A stretch of 64,000 nt of DNA from JAFGDI01 sp963667715 (GCA_963667715.1 OY763926.1:2232001-2296000); one strand, 5' to 3'. Shown: positions 18,358 to 27,778, numbered from the stretch's first letter. The notes: generated by a model not told the origin, from the sequence alone. Made by a program: numbers and translations.

Positions 18358-19580
18358 CTTTTCAGACCTCCATAAAAATAAAACAAAAAACAAATATTAC
18401 ATGTTAGTTATATCTTAACCTTTGCTTTTTCAAGATACGTACATTCCAATATAAGCATTCCCTTTATCAATTGATTTGTATACGTACAGACATACATCTT
18501 GCGCAAATGTAATATCTTACAATACAATCATAAGGCCACAATTTAGCCATCAATGATAATACAGAATACCTAAAAGTACGAATACGAACTTATATGTATC
18601 TTGTTATAATAAAAAAGATTTCCGATAGGATTTATGATATGAGTTCAGAACAAACTCTCCTATTCAATCTCTCCTCAAATCTTACACCTTCATATTATCA
18701 ATTTACACCACACTATGTCAAAACTATTTTTACAATAATTTAATATTTTTATAATAATGACCATAAGTGCTTGGAAAACTGTCACTAACAACTAAGAGAT
18801 AGACGTGTTGACCCTAGCTCCATTTCCCCAATACTGTCAATTATCCAAGCGAAATCTAATGAAATACTTCCATAATAATTTCGCGTGGTGTGATAAATTC
18901 CTGTAAATAAATGAGTTGTATTCTCATTTCTTGTAAATATAACTCTAGTGCAATTTAATACGCAATTTGTATTATTGAATATTTACTCAAACTAACCGAA
19001 TTCTTCAGTTTGTATATTATAATTCACTATTAAAAAAGGGTTTAATGGATGGTGACTAATAGTTAGTTTTTGAAGGCATTCCATTCAACTAATTGCTAAA
19101 TCCTAAATCCTCTCAAACTGACCGAATCCTTCAGTTTGTATATTGTAATCCACTATCAACAAAGGGCTTAATGATTAGTAATTAGTAGTTAGTTTTTGAA
19201 GTCATTCTATTCAACTAATTGCTAGATCCTAAATTCTAAATCCTCTCAAACTGACCATCGGTCAGTTTGAGTTACTAAATTTCCTTTAAAATACCCTCGT
19301 TTTCTGGTACATTTAACCACTTGTAACTAATGCATTGCATTACTTTTATTAACTATAACAGCAGGTAGCCCCATAGCTATCGCATGAAATTTATTTAGAC
19401 AGTGTAACAGAGCACAATATAATTATCAATTTTGACCGCTATTGGAAAAGGTAAAACCCAACAATTTGTGTGACATTTACTCAAACTGCCGTAAAGATCC
19501 AGACCGATGGTCGGTTATCCTGTCAATAAATATTTCAAGCGATCCCCTAAGACGTATTACCTGACTTAGAATTAACAAAC
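18358..19580. other. 1.2 kb gap with no gene, rich in repeats and hairpins
   Basis: No plausible gene on either strand. It is very AT-rich to about 18985. Then follow two ~126-133 bp imperfect direct repeats (18986-19111, 19112-19244) and a third truncated start (19245). A GACCGATGGTC palindrome lies at 19502-19512, 69 bp before groES. The 5' part must contain the PEP-CTERM promoter and the 3' part the groES promoter. Confidence 0.6.
18986..19271. repeat. ~126 bp tandem direct repeats, each opening with an inverted repeat
   Basis: Unit 1 (18986) and unit 2 (19112) match over about 120 bp with scattered differences. Both start CTCAAACTRACCGAAT..TTCAGTTTG, where CAAACTGA/TCAGTTTG can pair. The third unit is reduced to a perfect 12 bp hairpin, CTCAAACTGACC-ATC-GGTCAGTTTGAG (19245-19271). 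Similar GACCATTGGTC (17510-17520) and GACCGATGGTC (19502-19512) boxes lie nearby. Confidence 0.75.
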
Positions 19581-19895
19581 ATGAATACTAAATCTGAAGT
19601 TTTCGAAACCGTAGAACCCATTGGTAAAAGAGTTCTTATCCGCAAGGATGAGGATAAAAAAGAAACCAAGGGCGGTATAAGGCTTCCCGATAATATCGAG
19701 ATTCCTACTATTACCGGTCGGATCGTTGCTGTTTCTGCTGAAATCGAGTCTGACCCTATGGTTCCGCTCAAAAATTATGATAAAGTGCTTTTCAATCCCA
19801 AGGGTGCTATTCCGGTGGATTTTGAAGGTAGTAATAAATTGTTCGTGATCGAGCTCGAAAACATCGTAGCGGTATTTAGAAGAACACAGGACTAG
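19581..19895 (+). CDS. groES: GroES-family co-chaperonin (Cpn10)
   Basis: 104 aa. PIGKRVLIRKDEDKKETKGGIRLPDN matches the Cpn10 opening (P..DRV.V...E...T.GGI.LP), with the mobile-loop region KETKGGIRLPDNI. The end, LFVIELENIVAVFR, matches the usual 'V.E.DILA'. It caps a GroEL ring during protein folding in the cytoplasm. Unusually there is no groEL next to it; the gene stands at the head of a coaX-mnmE group. It may be a second, divergent GroES paralogue, as planctomycetes often carry several. Confidence 0.88.
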   Translation: MNTKSEVFETVEPIGKRVLIRKDEDKKETKGGIRLPDNIEIPTITGRIVAVSAEIESDPMVPLKNYDKVLFNPKGAIPVDFEGSNKLFVIELENIVAVFRRTQD

Positions 19896-19938
19896 CTGTA
19901 GCCGCACTTACGGCTACATAACATTTAAGAGTAAAAAT

Positions 19939-20769
19939 ATGGATTTAATCGCATTTGATATCGGTAACACATCTGTTAAGGTTGGCGTTTTTGACGATGG
20001 CCAGCTAAAAGAACATACCAGCATAGCTATTGACCAGTTGCAGGATAAGCTCCCTGCAATACTTGAGAAGTACAGAGCTATCTGCGGCGAACAGGACTTC
20101 GGTGCCAGCACCGTGCCGCTGCCGGCTTGTTCTGTTAACGAAAAGGCTCAAAAGCTTGTTGAAGCTATTGTTCTCAAACAGTTCAATCAGGATATAACTC
20201 TTGTCGGTAGAGATTACGCTCTCGAAATGCCTGTTGGCGTATCGAATCCCGAATCTCTTGGCAACGACCGTTTACTTGTCGCTTCTGCCGCCTTCGATGT
20301 TGTCGGTAGGGCGGTTGTAGTTGCCGATTTCGGTACTGCTACTACTATCGATCTGGTGAACGATGCCGGTATTTTCCTCGGCGGCGTTATCCTTCCCGGG
20401 CTGGCTCTTTCTGCACGCAGCCTAAACGAACATACTTCTGTTTTACCATATGTCGAACCTTCTATCCCAGAAGGCGAATCTGCCTATGGTATCAATACAG
20501 CCGCCGCTATCAATAACGGTATTTATTATGCCGCTCTTGGCGCCCTTAGAGAACTAGTCGAACGTTACGCAAGTGAGCTTGGCTATTGGCCACAGGTTAT
20601 CACTACCGGCGGATATGCGAAAATGATCGCTGAACGTTCTGATATTGTCGAAAATGTCGTTCCCGAGCTTTGTCTCAACGGCTTATTCATATCATACTCT
20701 CGCTGGCGCGATAATAGAGACTCTGGCGAAGATATGATCAACGATCTATTTGAGGATGATCAGCAGTAA
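19939..20769 (+). CDS. coaX: type III pantothenate kinase
   Basis: 276 aa. The phosphate-binding start FDIGNTSVKVGVF, the ADFGTATTIDLV segment and GGVILPGLALSARSL are diagnostic of CoaX. The enzyme phosphorylates pantothenate in the first step of coenzyme A synthesis and needs a monovalent cation; it is not inhibited by CoA like type I enzymes. Normal length. It lies 43 bp after groES and only 2 bp before mnmE, so it is co-transcribed with the latter. Confidence 0.93.
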   Translation: MDLIAFDIGNTSVKVGVFDDGQLKEHTSIAIDQLQDKLPAILEKYRAICGEQDFGASTVPLPACSVNEKAQKLVEAIVLKQFNQDITLVGRDYALEMPVGVSNPESLGNDRLLVASAAFDVVGRAVVVADFGTATTIDLVNDAGIFLGGVILPGLALSARSLNEHTSVLPYVEPSIPEGESAYGINTAAAINNGIYYAALGALRELVERYASELGYWPQVITTGGYAKMIAERSDIVENVVPELCLNGLFISYSRWRDNRDSGEDMINDLFEDDQQ

Positions 20770-20771
20770 GT

Positions 20772-21935
20772 ATGAGTCAAACTGGTAAATACTCTCAAAT
20801 TACTGCCGCCTTGCTTACCCCACCAGGTTTTGGCGGCATAGCTGTTGTCAAGCTTTACGGCCAGGCCGTAGACGCATTACTTGCTGAGATATTTACCTCG
20901 CACTCGCTTCCCGCTGTTGATACTATCGTACCCGGTAAGTATTATCTCGGCGAGATTCGCGACTCTGAACAGGTGATTGATCAGGTTATGGTCGTCCTTA
21001 GCCGTGACAATGATAATACCGCACTCGAGATCCAGTCTCATGGCGGCCCCAGAATTATCCAAAGGCTATTCATACTCCTGACCAGTTACGGCGTTCAGGT
21101 TATTTCCTGGCATATGCTCGAGGCTCCGGCTTCCATCGCCGCTGAACAGGAATATATTCTGGCCACCCTTAAAACTGAGCTTGCTATTACAACAATCGCA
21201 GCTCAATATCCAGCTGGACTCGCCGCCTGGTGCCAGACTATGATCTCTGGCCTGTCAAATAGTACTATCACCCATGATGATTATAAAAAACAGGCTACTG
21301 CATTACTTAACTATTCCATTATTGCCGATCGCCTGCTAAAACCTTCACGAGTTTTCCTTATCGGCCCGCCAAACGCCGGCAAGAGCACTCTTGCCAATCA
21401 TCTCACTGGCAGAAGCCAGTCTCTGGTCTCTGACTTACCCGGCACTACTCGCGATTGGACTTCGGAATTAACTGATATGGCCGGCTTACCGGTCGAGCTT
21501 GTCGACACTGCCGGCACCAGAGATACCAGTGATCATCTGGAATCACTTAGCCTTACCAGACTAAAGGATCAGCTCAATGATGCAGACCTGTATCTAATAC
21601 TTATCCCGGCTGATTTCTCCGGCTCAATTGAAAATGAAATAGTTAATATTAAGGCTCACCTCGCTCCAGGTAAGCCTTTTATTACCGTATTGAGTAAATC
21701 AGAATTGTTGAAGGGCGATTGTTCATCGCGGATAGATATTTTAGTCTCAGCCGTTACCGGCCAGGGAACAGCCCAGCTTCATAGCAAGGTAAAATATTCC
21801 CTTGGAATCCCAGCTGATTTCTCACCGCAAGCCCCAATACTTTTCACCCCGCGACAGAGAAACCTGATAACAGATTCCCTGACCCTACAACCCCAACATA
21901 TATCCCAGATTCTGAAAACTTGTTTGGGACATTAA
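20772..21935 (+). CDS. mnmE: MnmE/TrmE-like tRNA modification GTPase (short, divergent)
   Basis: 387 aa, roughly 60 fewer than typical MnmE. The N-terminal tetrahydrofolate-binding domain is recognisable (ITAALLTPPGFGGIAVVKLYG ... DNDNTALEIQSHGGP). The G domain starts at ~residue 197: GPPNAGKSTLAN (G1), PGTTRDW (G2), DTAG (G3). The usual NKxD position reads SKSE, a weak G4. The C-terminus ends TCLGH, close to the catalytic C-I/L-G-K tail of MnmE, so the key Cys is kept. With MnmG it would modify U34 of tRNAs; mnmG is not in the window. The shortened helical domain and weak G4 make it a divergent member. Confidence 0.82.
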   Translation: MSQTGKYSQITAALLTPPGFGGIAVVKLYGQAVDALLAEIFTSHSLPAVDTIVPGKYYLGEIRDSEQVIDQVMVVLSRDNDNTALEIQSHGGPRIIQRLFILLTSYGVQVISWHMLEAPASIAAEQEYILATLKTELAITTIAAQYPAGLAAWCQTMISGLSNSTITHDDYKKQATALLNYSIIADRLLKPSRVFLIGPPNAGKSTLANHLTGRSQSLVSDLPGTTRDWTSELTDMAGLPVELVDTAGTRDTSDHLESLSLTRLKDQLNDADLYLILIPADFSGSIENEIVNIKAHLAPGKPFITVLSKSELLKGDCSSRIDILVSAVTGQGTAQLHSKVKYSLGIPADFSPQAPILFTPRQRNLITDSLTLQPQHISQILKTCLGH

Positions 21936-21965
21936 TTCCTAACTCCTAATTTCTAAATTCTAATT

Positions 21966-22679
21966 TTACTTTACTACTTCCACCGCCTGAGCTACTGTAA
22001 ACTTATTCTCATACAATGCACGGCCAGTGATTACCCCCTCGATCGGTAGATCTTTCAGGTTCTCAATATCTTCTATTGAACCAACACCACCAGAGGCTAT
22101 CACCGGTATCTTACAATTTTCCGCCAGCTCTTTGGTCGATTCGATATTGGGACCCGTCAACATACCGTCTTTGGCTATATCTGTATATACAATTGCCGCC
22201 AGTGGCAGTTCATTGATAGTCTTAGCCATCTCCAGTACTGTCATCTCACCAGTCTGGGTCCAGCCGTGAGTTGCAATGTGTCCATTTTTAGCGTCCATAC
22301 CCAGTACGATCTTACCCGGATATTTATTCACCATCTCATGGAACCATTCCTGCTGTTCAAATGCTTTAGTTCCAATTATCACTCGGTCTATACCAGTTTC
22401 CAGCAGTTTGGCAATACTCTCTTCACTTCGTATTCCGCCGCCAACTTCAATATGCAGCTTAGTATTCTCACGAATTGCCTTTAGCACTTCAAAGTTATAC
22501 TGATCGCCGTGCAATGCACCGTCAAGGTCAACCACGTGCAGCCACTGAGCACCTTCACCTTCAAATAATTTAGCCTGTGCTACCGGATCGTCATTATAGT
22601 TGATCTGTCTATCGTAATCGCCTTGAATAAGCCTAACACACTTGCCGTCACGAAGATCAATTGCTGGTAATATATACAT
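21966..22679 (-). CDS. hisA: HisA, ProFAR isomerase
   Basis: 237 aa (beta/alpha)8 barrel enzyme that isomerises ProFAR to PRFAR in histidine synthesis. The catalytic Asp of strand 1 sits in ILPAIDLRDGKCVRL (D8) and the second in LGMDAKNG (~D129). The phosphate-binding sites GGGIR and ASGGVGS are present. Standard length. It stands apart from other his genes, convergent with mnmE and with only 30 bp between the stop codons. Tandem 14 bp repeats separate it from the LOG-family gene upstream. Confidence 0.94.
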   Translation of the reverse strand: MYILPAIDLRDGKCVRLIQGDYDRQINYNDDPVAQAKLFEGEGAQWLHVVDLDGALHGDQYNFEVLKAIRENTKLHIEVGGGIRSEESIAKLLETGIDRVIIGTKAFEQQEWFHEMVNKYPGKIVLGMDAKNGHIATHGWTQTGEMTVLEMAKTINELPLAAIVYTDIAKDGMLTGPNIESTKELAENCKIPVIASGGVGSIEDIENLKDLPIEGVITGRALYENKFTVAQAVEVVK

Positions 22680-22682
22680 TAT

Positions 22683-22744
22683 CTAATTCCTAACTTCTAA
22701 TTCCTAACTTCTAATTCCTAACTTCTATCCCGATGTACATCGGG
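22683..22744. repeat. three perfect 14 bp tandem repeats followed by a 16 bp palindrome
   Basis: CTAATTCCTAACTT occurs three times without a gap (22683-22724), then CCCGATGTACATCGGG (22729-22744). Degenerate 'CTAATTCCTAA' tracts also occur near 21936-21962, 24435-24475, 30710-30735 and 60320-60365, always between genes. Confidence 0.8.
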
Positions 22745-22745
22745 A

Positions 22746-23435
22746 CTAAATCGTTGTCTTAGTCTTACTGCAATTTCCATTTACAAATTCACCCAGACAA
22801 CCGCATTCTGCTCTCTTAATTATCTCAATAGCTTCTTTCGGGTCATCGGTCAATGAATAAAGGTGGACATCTTCCGGCGAGATTGTCTTCTCTGCCACCA
22901 TAACATCCTTTATCCAGTCCAGTAACCCGGCCCAGTAATCCTTACCCATCATAACTACCGGAAAATGGCTCATCTTCAGCGTTTGCATCAGTGTCAAAGC
23001 TTCAAACAGCTCGTCCAGCGTACCAAATCCACCCGGCATAATAACGAAACCACAAGCATATTTTGTAAACATTGTCTTTCTGGCAAAGAAATACTTAAAG
23101 TGCAGCTCCAGCGTCTGGAACTCGTTTGGCTTCTGTTCCTGTGGCAATTGTATATTTAATCCGGCACTTTTACCGCCAGTATCAAATGCACCTTTATTGG
23201 CCGCTTCCATTATTCCGCCGCCTCCACCAGTTATTACTGCCAAGCCAGCCTTAGCCGCCTCTGCTGCTGTCTCTTCAGCCATTTTATAATATGGGCTATC
23301 TTTCGGGGTTCTCGCTGAACCAAATATCGATATCGCTGGCCCTAAATATGATAGCTCTTCAAATCCTTCAATAAATTCGGCCATGATCCGAAATACACGC
23401 CAGGTCTCTTTATTAAGATTTTCATTAAAAGGCAT
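22746..23435 (-). CDS. LOG-family (TIGR00730) nucleotide phosphoribohydrolase-like protein
   Basis: 229 aa, Rossmann-like fold. It carries the two signatures of the family: GGGGGIMEAANKGA and PGGFGTLDELFE. Related enzymes cleave the N-glycosidic bond of nucleoside 5'-monophosphates (LOG, cytokinin-activating type; or PpnN-like). The bacterial substrate here cannot be read from sequence. AAGGAG lies 5 nt before ATG 23435. Head-to-tail with hisA but separated by repeats. Confidence 0.88.
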   Translation of the reverse strand: MPFNENLNKETWRVFRIMAEFIEGFEELSYLGPAISIFGSARTPKDSPYYKMAEETAAEAAKAGLAVITGGGGGIMEAANKGAFDTGGKSAGLNIQLPQEQKPNEFQTLELHFKYFFARKTMFTKYACGFVIMPGGFGTLDELFEALTLMQTLKMSHFPVVMMGKDYWAGLLDWIKDVMVAEKTISPEDVHLYSLTDDPKEAIEIIKRAECGCLGEFVNGNCSKTKTTI

Positions 23436-23486
23436 ATGATCTCCTTGTCTGTTTCTTGGCTCTATTATTCAAATTTCCATAAGTAG

Positions 23487-23506
23487 CACAAGCGTCCTCG
23501 CTTGTG
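23487..23506. repeat. dispersed palindrome, CACAAG family, copy 2
   Basis: CACAAGCG-TCCT-CGCTTGTG, perfect 8 bp arms, flanked by GTAG and ATTC. It lies between cmk and the LOG-family gene. The ~70 bp following it (TAGCATTGCATAATG...) shares a degenerate ATTGCA tract with copies at 13704 and 46042. Confidence 0.75.
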
Positions 23507-23621
23507 ATTCCTGATATAGCATTGCATAATGTATAAAGAATTATGCAATGAAAGTGATGCAAAATATTGACTTTCACTTATAGGCATCTGCACCTAAATC
23601 ATGATTCTTGTACCCAGTATA

Positions 23622-24305
23622 TTATATTTTACTGACCATCTTATACAAATGTTCAACTACCTGGTCAATGTCCATCTCAGTTGTATCTACTATCACCGCG
23701 TCTTCCGCCGCTTTCAGGCCGCCAGTACCTCTCGCCTTATCAGCCTCATCACGCTTTAGCTGATCGCTTAGTATCTGCTCATAAGTTACCGTAGCATCTC
23801 CTTTAGCTCTCATCTGCTCAAATCGACGTCTTGCCCGCGTTTCCGCTTTTGCATCGAGATATATTTTATATTCAGCTCCCGGAAATACCACCGTACCCTG
23901 ATCGCGGCCTTCTGTTACCAAACTGCCAACCTGTTCGCCTATCGACTGCTGCTGGGTCACCAATATTGCTCTGACTGCCGGATTATCAGCTACCGCACGC
24001 GAATTATTCGTTACCGCTACCTCGCGGATCACCTCAGATACTACACGCCCGTCAGCCAACTTACGGCTATTATTTAGCACTAAATGGTCTACACCATCTT
24101 CCCTGTCAAATGATAGCTCAGTTTCCCTCGCACATCTCTCGATCTGCTCCGCTGAGGTAAAATCCACTCCGCTTTCCATCGCCGCCAGTGTTATCCCTCT
24201 ATACATTGCCCCTGTATCTAAATACGATATATTCAGCTTATCTGCAAGTATCCGGGCTATTGTGCTCTTGCCGCTGCCGGCAGGGCCGTCAATTGTAATT
24301 ATCAT
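23622..24305 (-). CDS. cmk: cytidylate kinase
   Basis: 227 aa. P-loop DGPAGSGKST, then YLDTGAMYRG, and GRDQGTVVFP where most enzymes have GRDIGT. The lid-type segment is AKAETRARRRFEQMRAKG. It phosphorylates CMP/dCMP to the diphosphates in pyrimidine salvage. ATG 24305 (MIITIDGPAG) has GAGATGG 8 nt upstream; ATG 24317 is possible but its ribosome-binding site would be too close. A terminator separates it from the pilus-type operon upstream, so it has its own promoter. Confidence 0.92.
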   Translation of the reverse strand: MIITIDGPAGSGKSTIARILADKLNISYLDTGAMYRGITLAAMESGVDFTSAEQIERCARETELSFDREDGVDHLVLNNSRKLADGRVVSEVIREVAVTNNSRAVADNPAVRAILVTQQQSIGEQVGSLVTEGRDQGTVVFPGAEYKIYLDAKAETRARRRFEQMRAKGDATVTYEQILSDQLKRDEADKARGTGGLKAAEDAVIVDTTEMDIDQVVEHLYKMVSKI

Positions 24306-24351
24306 CTGCTTATCCATCTCTTTATCTATCGGCAAAATACGCCAAAAAAAT

Positions 24352-24384
24352 AAAAAGGCGTCTGATATTACCATCCGCCTTTTT
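24352..24384 (-). terminator. intrinsic terminator of the PilM-N/PilO-like operon
   Basis: On the minus strand AAAAAGGCG ... CGCCTTTTT form a 9 bp stem followed by ATTTTTTT. It lies 80 nt after the stop of the 570 aa membrane protein and before cmk. Confidence 0.8.
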
Positions 24385-24464
24385 ATAATTATTTATTTTA
24401 TATAGCTTTAGTCAGTCAGAGTATCATAGATATTTCCTAACTCCTAATTCCTAAATACTAAATT

Positions 24465-26177
24465 CTATCTTCTATTCTTTCTGGCAAGGTCTCTACGCTT
24501 GCGTTCATCTGCAGTATATGCTCTGTTAACATCAGACTGCATCTCTCTGAACGCTGCTGGCCAGAAGACGTTATGTGTTGTTATTGAATGGATCTCGCCA
24601 TCATCATCGTCCTTATAAACGATCTCGCCGCACATTTCTGTTCCGACCTGGCCGTTGATCTCATATCTTCTTTGGGTAGGGGCCTTGATCTCAACTACGG
24701 TTGCATGCATACTGAAATCTACTTCAATTTCAATAGTTTCAGAGTTTGTCGCCTGCTCTGCGCCGCCGCCGCGACCTCTCATGCCGTCTCTACCAACGTC
24801 CATAGCGTTATTAGCACCGCCAGCACTATTTGTCAGGTCCATAGCTGTCTGTGTCGCAACACCACCGATCTCTTCGCCAACTGAAACTGTAAACGGCCTC
24901 TTGAACCACTGGCCATTCTGATACTTATAGATATCTACTCTTGCACTTTCATTATTAGCGATAGCCTTTGGTATAAACAGTGATACAGGTGGTATCTGTA
25001 CACTTTCTTCCGGTTCTGCTGTATTGGTCCATACTACCGGCTGATACTTCATATCCGACTGTGTTTCTGTCAGCCAGTTGGTTTCATAACATGGATTGAA
25101 GAATCCTAATCTGATCGCATACTTATATATCTTACCTGGCTCGATAGTGTCATCATGAGCCCAGATCTTCAGATCTTTAACCTTCAGCTCACCGCTTTGG
25201 TTCATACCCATGCCCATACCGCCTCTGAAACCGCCACGCATCCGGTCAATACCAGCATTAGCATCTCTCTGGTTACCATTAGCATCAGTTTCAGCTTCAT
25301 AGCTTGGGTTATGCCAAGGTTCATCTACCAGGTCATATGCACTTGGCTGGATAAGCATCATCTGTATCTTATCAGAGTAATTATCCTTCATCGCAACTGC
25401 ATGACGTGCCTTGGATATATTTGCAAAGTCAGCCGCATTCAAACTGTTATATAGTGGGTCGATCTTAGCTCTTGGCACTGATACCATTTCACCCCAGCTG
25501 CCATCTTCATGCAGCTCGCTTCTCAATAGGTCAACAGACGCTACTATCGGGGTATACATATCAGTCAATGGCTTATCAACTCGTACTCCGGTAAAGGCCG
25601 CTGTAAAATCGCTATACAGCTTTTCCATATCAAATGTAGCTTCTACAGATACAAACACTATATCCTGAACTTCAGTATTACCAGTTCTGCCAGCATTAAA
25701 GTTGCGACCTCTCATCGCCATCGCCGGGTCAGCGTTTGCATTGTCATTATCATTTTTTACCGGCACATTTGCCATTGTATGCGTCAGCATGATCTTGGCA
25801 TCAGCTAGCATAGGAATCTCAGGCAGTGTATAATCTCTTACATCCTGCTCTTTAATTATTTTACTCATATCAGGTGGTGCCAGTGCGATCTCTTTCATCT
25901 GCAGTGGTTCTACCAGTGCCAGCAGATCGCCCACCGGCTCATACTTCTCAAGATCATCTGTCGGGGCCGGCTTACTCATACTCGCTACAACCGAGTTTGC
26001 CTTCTGCTTGGCTTCATTAGCCGCATCAACTCCACTGACCACCTGGCCGCTCACGTTTACACCCGGAGCATTCAGGATATTCGCATAAAATACCCAGCCA
26101 AGGAACATAACTGCCAGGGCAATTACGATCTTCTCAAAGTTTGCTTCAAAAAAGTTCATTGTCTGTTTTTTCGCCAT
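24465..26177 (-). CDS. single-span inner-membrane protein with Gly/Arg/Met-rich loops (third gene of pilus-type operon)
   Basis: 570 aa. AGGAAA precedes ATG 26177. A short cytoplasmic N-terminus, one membrane helix (IVIALAVMFLGWVFYANI, residues ~17-34), and a long periplasmic part with no family I recognise. Three low-complexity patches contain RGRNFNAGR, RMRGGFRGGMGMGMN and GMRGRGGGAEQ. It ends in a very basic tail (DERKRRDLARKNRR). It follows the PilO-like and PilM-PilN genes on the same strand and is probably a subunit of the same envelope complex, possibly taking the place of PilP. That assignment rests on context only. Confidence 0.7.
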   Translation of the reverse strand: MAKKQTMNFFEANFEKIVIALAVMFLGWVFYANILNAPGVNVSGQVVSGVDAANEAKQKANSVVASMSKPAPTDDLEKYEPVGDLLALVEPLQMKEIALAPPDMSKIIKEQDVRDYTLPEIPMLADAKIMLTHTMANVPVKNDNDNANADPAMAMRGRNFNAGRTGNTEVQDIVFVSVEATFDMEKLYSDFTAAFTGVRVDKPLTDMYTPIVASVDLLRSELHEDGSWGEMVSVPRAKIDPLYNSLNAADFANISKARHAVAMKDNYSDKIQMMLIQPSAYDLVDEPWHNPSYEAETDANGNQRDANAGIDRMRGGFRGGMGMGMNQSGELKVKDLKIWAHDDTIEPGKIYKYAIRLGFFNPCYETNWLTETQSDMKYQPVVWTNTAEPEESVQIPPVSLFIPKAIANNESARVDIYKYQNGQWFKRPFTVSVGEEIGGVATQTAMDLTNSAGGANNAMDVGRDGMRGRGGGAEQATNSETIEIEVDFSMHATVVEIKAPTQRRYEINGQVGTEMCGEIVYKDDDDGEIHSITTHNVFWPAAFREMQSDVNRAYTADERKRRDLARKNRR

Positions 26178-26338
26178 GATTATTTCCTGTTATATAGATC
26201 AGTGAGTCTGATATCTAAATTATTCTACTTATCTTATAGTAATTACTCTTCCTGTTTACCCGCTGATACTCTTCTGGAACTATGGTGCAAATAGTACCCA
26301 CGATTCCTCGTTTACCTGCAAGTTCTCAGCTGAGTGTA

Positions 26339-27778
26339 TTAAAATCTGCGGCCTCTTAAATTGTTCATTGGGTTTGGTGCAGGGGCCGCTGGTTTAGCTG
26401 TTGCCTCAGTAGCTCCACCCTTGATCGATTCTGGCACCTTAGAGTCGTAACCAGCCTTGAAGAATACATATTCACATATAATATTCGCTTGTACCAGTGA
26501 ACCAGAGCCATAATAATAACCATCAATCTCTTCCGCCTGTATATTTACCGGCAGTAGGTCATATTGCAATACTGTTATCTGGTTTCTGCTGTTAGTGCCG
26601 TCAGGGTTTGACCTCGCACTTTGCAGAGCATTGATCAGCTCATTTACCTTATTACTTTCAACTATCATAGATGTAGTGAAATGATATACATCGGTCAGAG
26701 TGTTTGTATAATGACCAGTCCATGGAATTGTCATCTGATATGATGGACTTTGCAGGGCGTTAATACCACTTCTTGCCCCAGTGGCTCCGGCACCACCGCC
26801 GGCATTTTCAACTATACCTGGTAGCGACCCAATATTGCCGGTTCTGCTTGCAACGCCAATTCCACTGCTGTTTATAGCACCTCTGGCTGCTGTCGTGATC
26901 GGACGAGCCCTCATAGCTCCAACCATTGCCCGACCGCCAACGCCGGCCGCTGCTCCGCTACCGCTGCCGCTGGTTGCCGCCGGTCCCGAAAATGATATCT
27001 CTATTAGTCTTTTAACCGGGTTTTCTGACACACTATTACTTGTTGAATTGATCTTATTGATCGACAGAACAACATCTTCCTGTATCCAGTGTGCTATCTG
27101 GCTGTACCAGCTGTCATTTTGCAGCTCAGCTGTTGTGCCTGTACTACCGTCATGGTTCTGCCAGAAATCATACAGTACAAACGATTCAAGATTGGCATAT
27201 ACACTTATCTCTTCTGCACGCTTCTCACGCATTTCAATTAACAGCTTCTGATCTGCCGAGCCTGAGGTCATTCCCATACCTAAGTCGCCACCACCTCCAC
27301 GACGCATATCAGCTCCGCCACCTGCCGGATCTGTTGTAGTACGTTTCGAGTTGTCCAGATAGTTCTTTTCTTCCAGTGCCGAAGGCTTATCGCTCGCATG
27401 CAGTACATTCAGATAATTCTCTATCGCCTTACAGTATTCACCGCCAAAGTTGGTATAGTACTGTTTTCTAACATCCTGCGGGGCAAACGGGAATATCTTG
27501 ATGAATAAGAACGGCCTGCTTGAGGTCATCTTACAGAAGTCGATTACATTCTTCTTATCTTCTTCCGCCAGCTTTATATTATCGTTATAAAACTTTATCT
27601 CATTCTCATGCACTGCCTTGGACGACAAGCTCGATGCAGTCTTATACTTAGACTCTATATCTTTGTATTCCTTGATATTCTGGTTGTTTATCATTATGCT
27701 CCACGCATAAATGCCTATCGATGCCAGTACCACAAGGATATATATGCCGTATGCTAAATATTTTTTTACAAAATCCAT
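26339..27778 (-). CDS. PilO-like single-span inner-membrane protein
   Basis: 479 aa. One N-terminal membrane helix (YGIYILVVLASIGIYAWSIMI, residues ~10-30) is followed by a coiled segment, as in PilO/GspM. Then comes a periplasmic region with Gly/Met/Arg-rich loops (MRRGGGGDLGMGM, GVGGRAMVGAMRARP, NLRGRRF at the end). The late segment YHFTTSMIVESNKVNELINAL fits the ferredoxin-like fold typical of PilO/PilN periplasmic domains. It starts 74 bp after the PilM-PilN fusion. I infer a PilO-type role in a type IV pilus or type II secretion-like alignment complex. Confidence 0.68.
   Translation of the reverse strand: MDFVKKYLAYGIYILVVLASIGIYAWSIMINNQNIKEYKDIESKYKTASSLSSKAVHENEIKFYNDNIKLAEEDKKNVIDFCKMTSSRPFLFIKIFPFAPQDVRKQYYTNFGGEYCKAIENYLNVLHASDKPSALEEKNYLDNSKRTTTDPAGGGADMRRGGGGDLGMGMTSGSADQKLLIEMREKRAEEISVYANLESFVLYDFWQNHDGSTGTTAELQNDSWYSQIAHWIQEDVVLSINKINSTSNSVSENPVKRLIEISFSGPAATSGSGSGAAAGVGGRAMVGAMRARPITTAARGAINSSGIGVASRTGNIGSLPGIVENAGGGAGATGARSGINALQSPSYQMTIPWTGHYTNTLTDVYHFTTSMIVESNKVNELINALQSARSNPDGTNSRNQITVLQYDLLPVNIQAEEIDGYYYGSGSLVQANIICEYVFFKAGYDSKVPESIKGGATEATAKPAAPAPNPMNNLRGRRF

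Noticed and set aside
18986..19271. CRISPR-like repeat array
   Set aside because: Units are ~126 bp, only two and a fragment, and diverged along their whole length. There are no short repeats with unique spacers and no cas genes.
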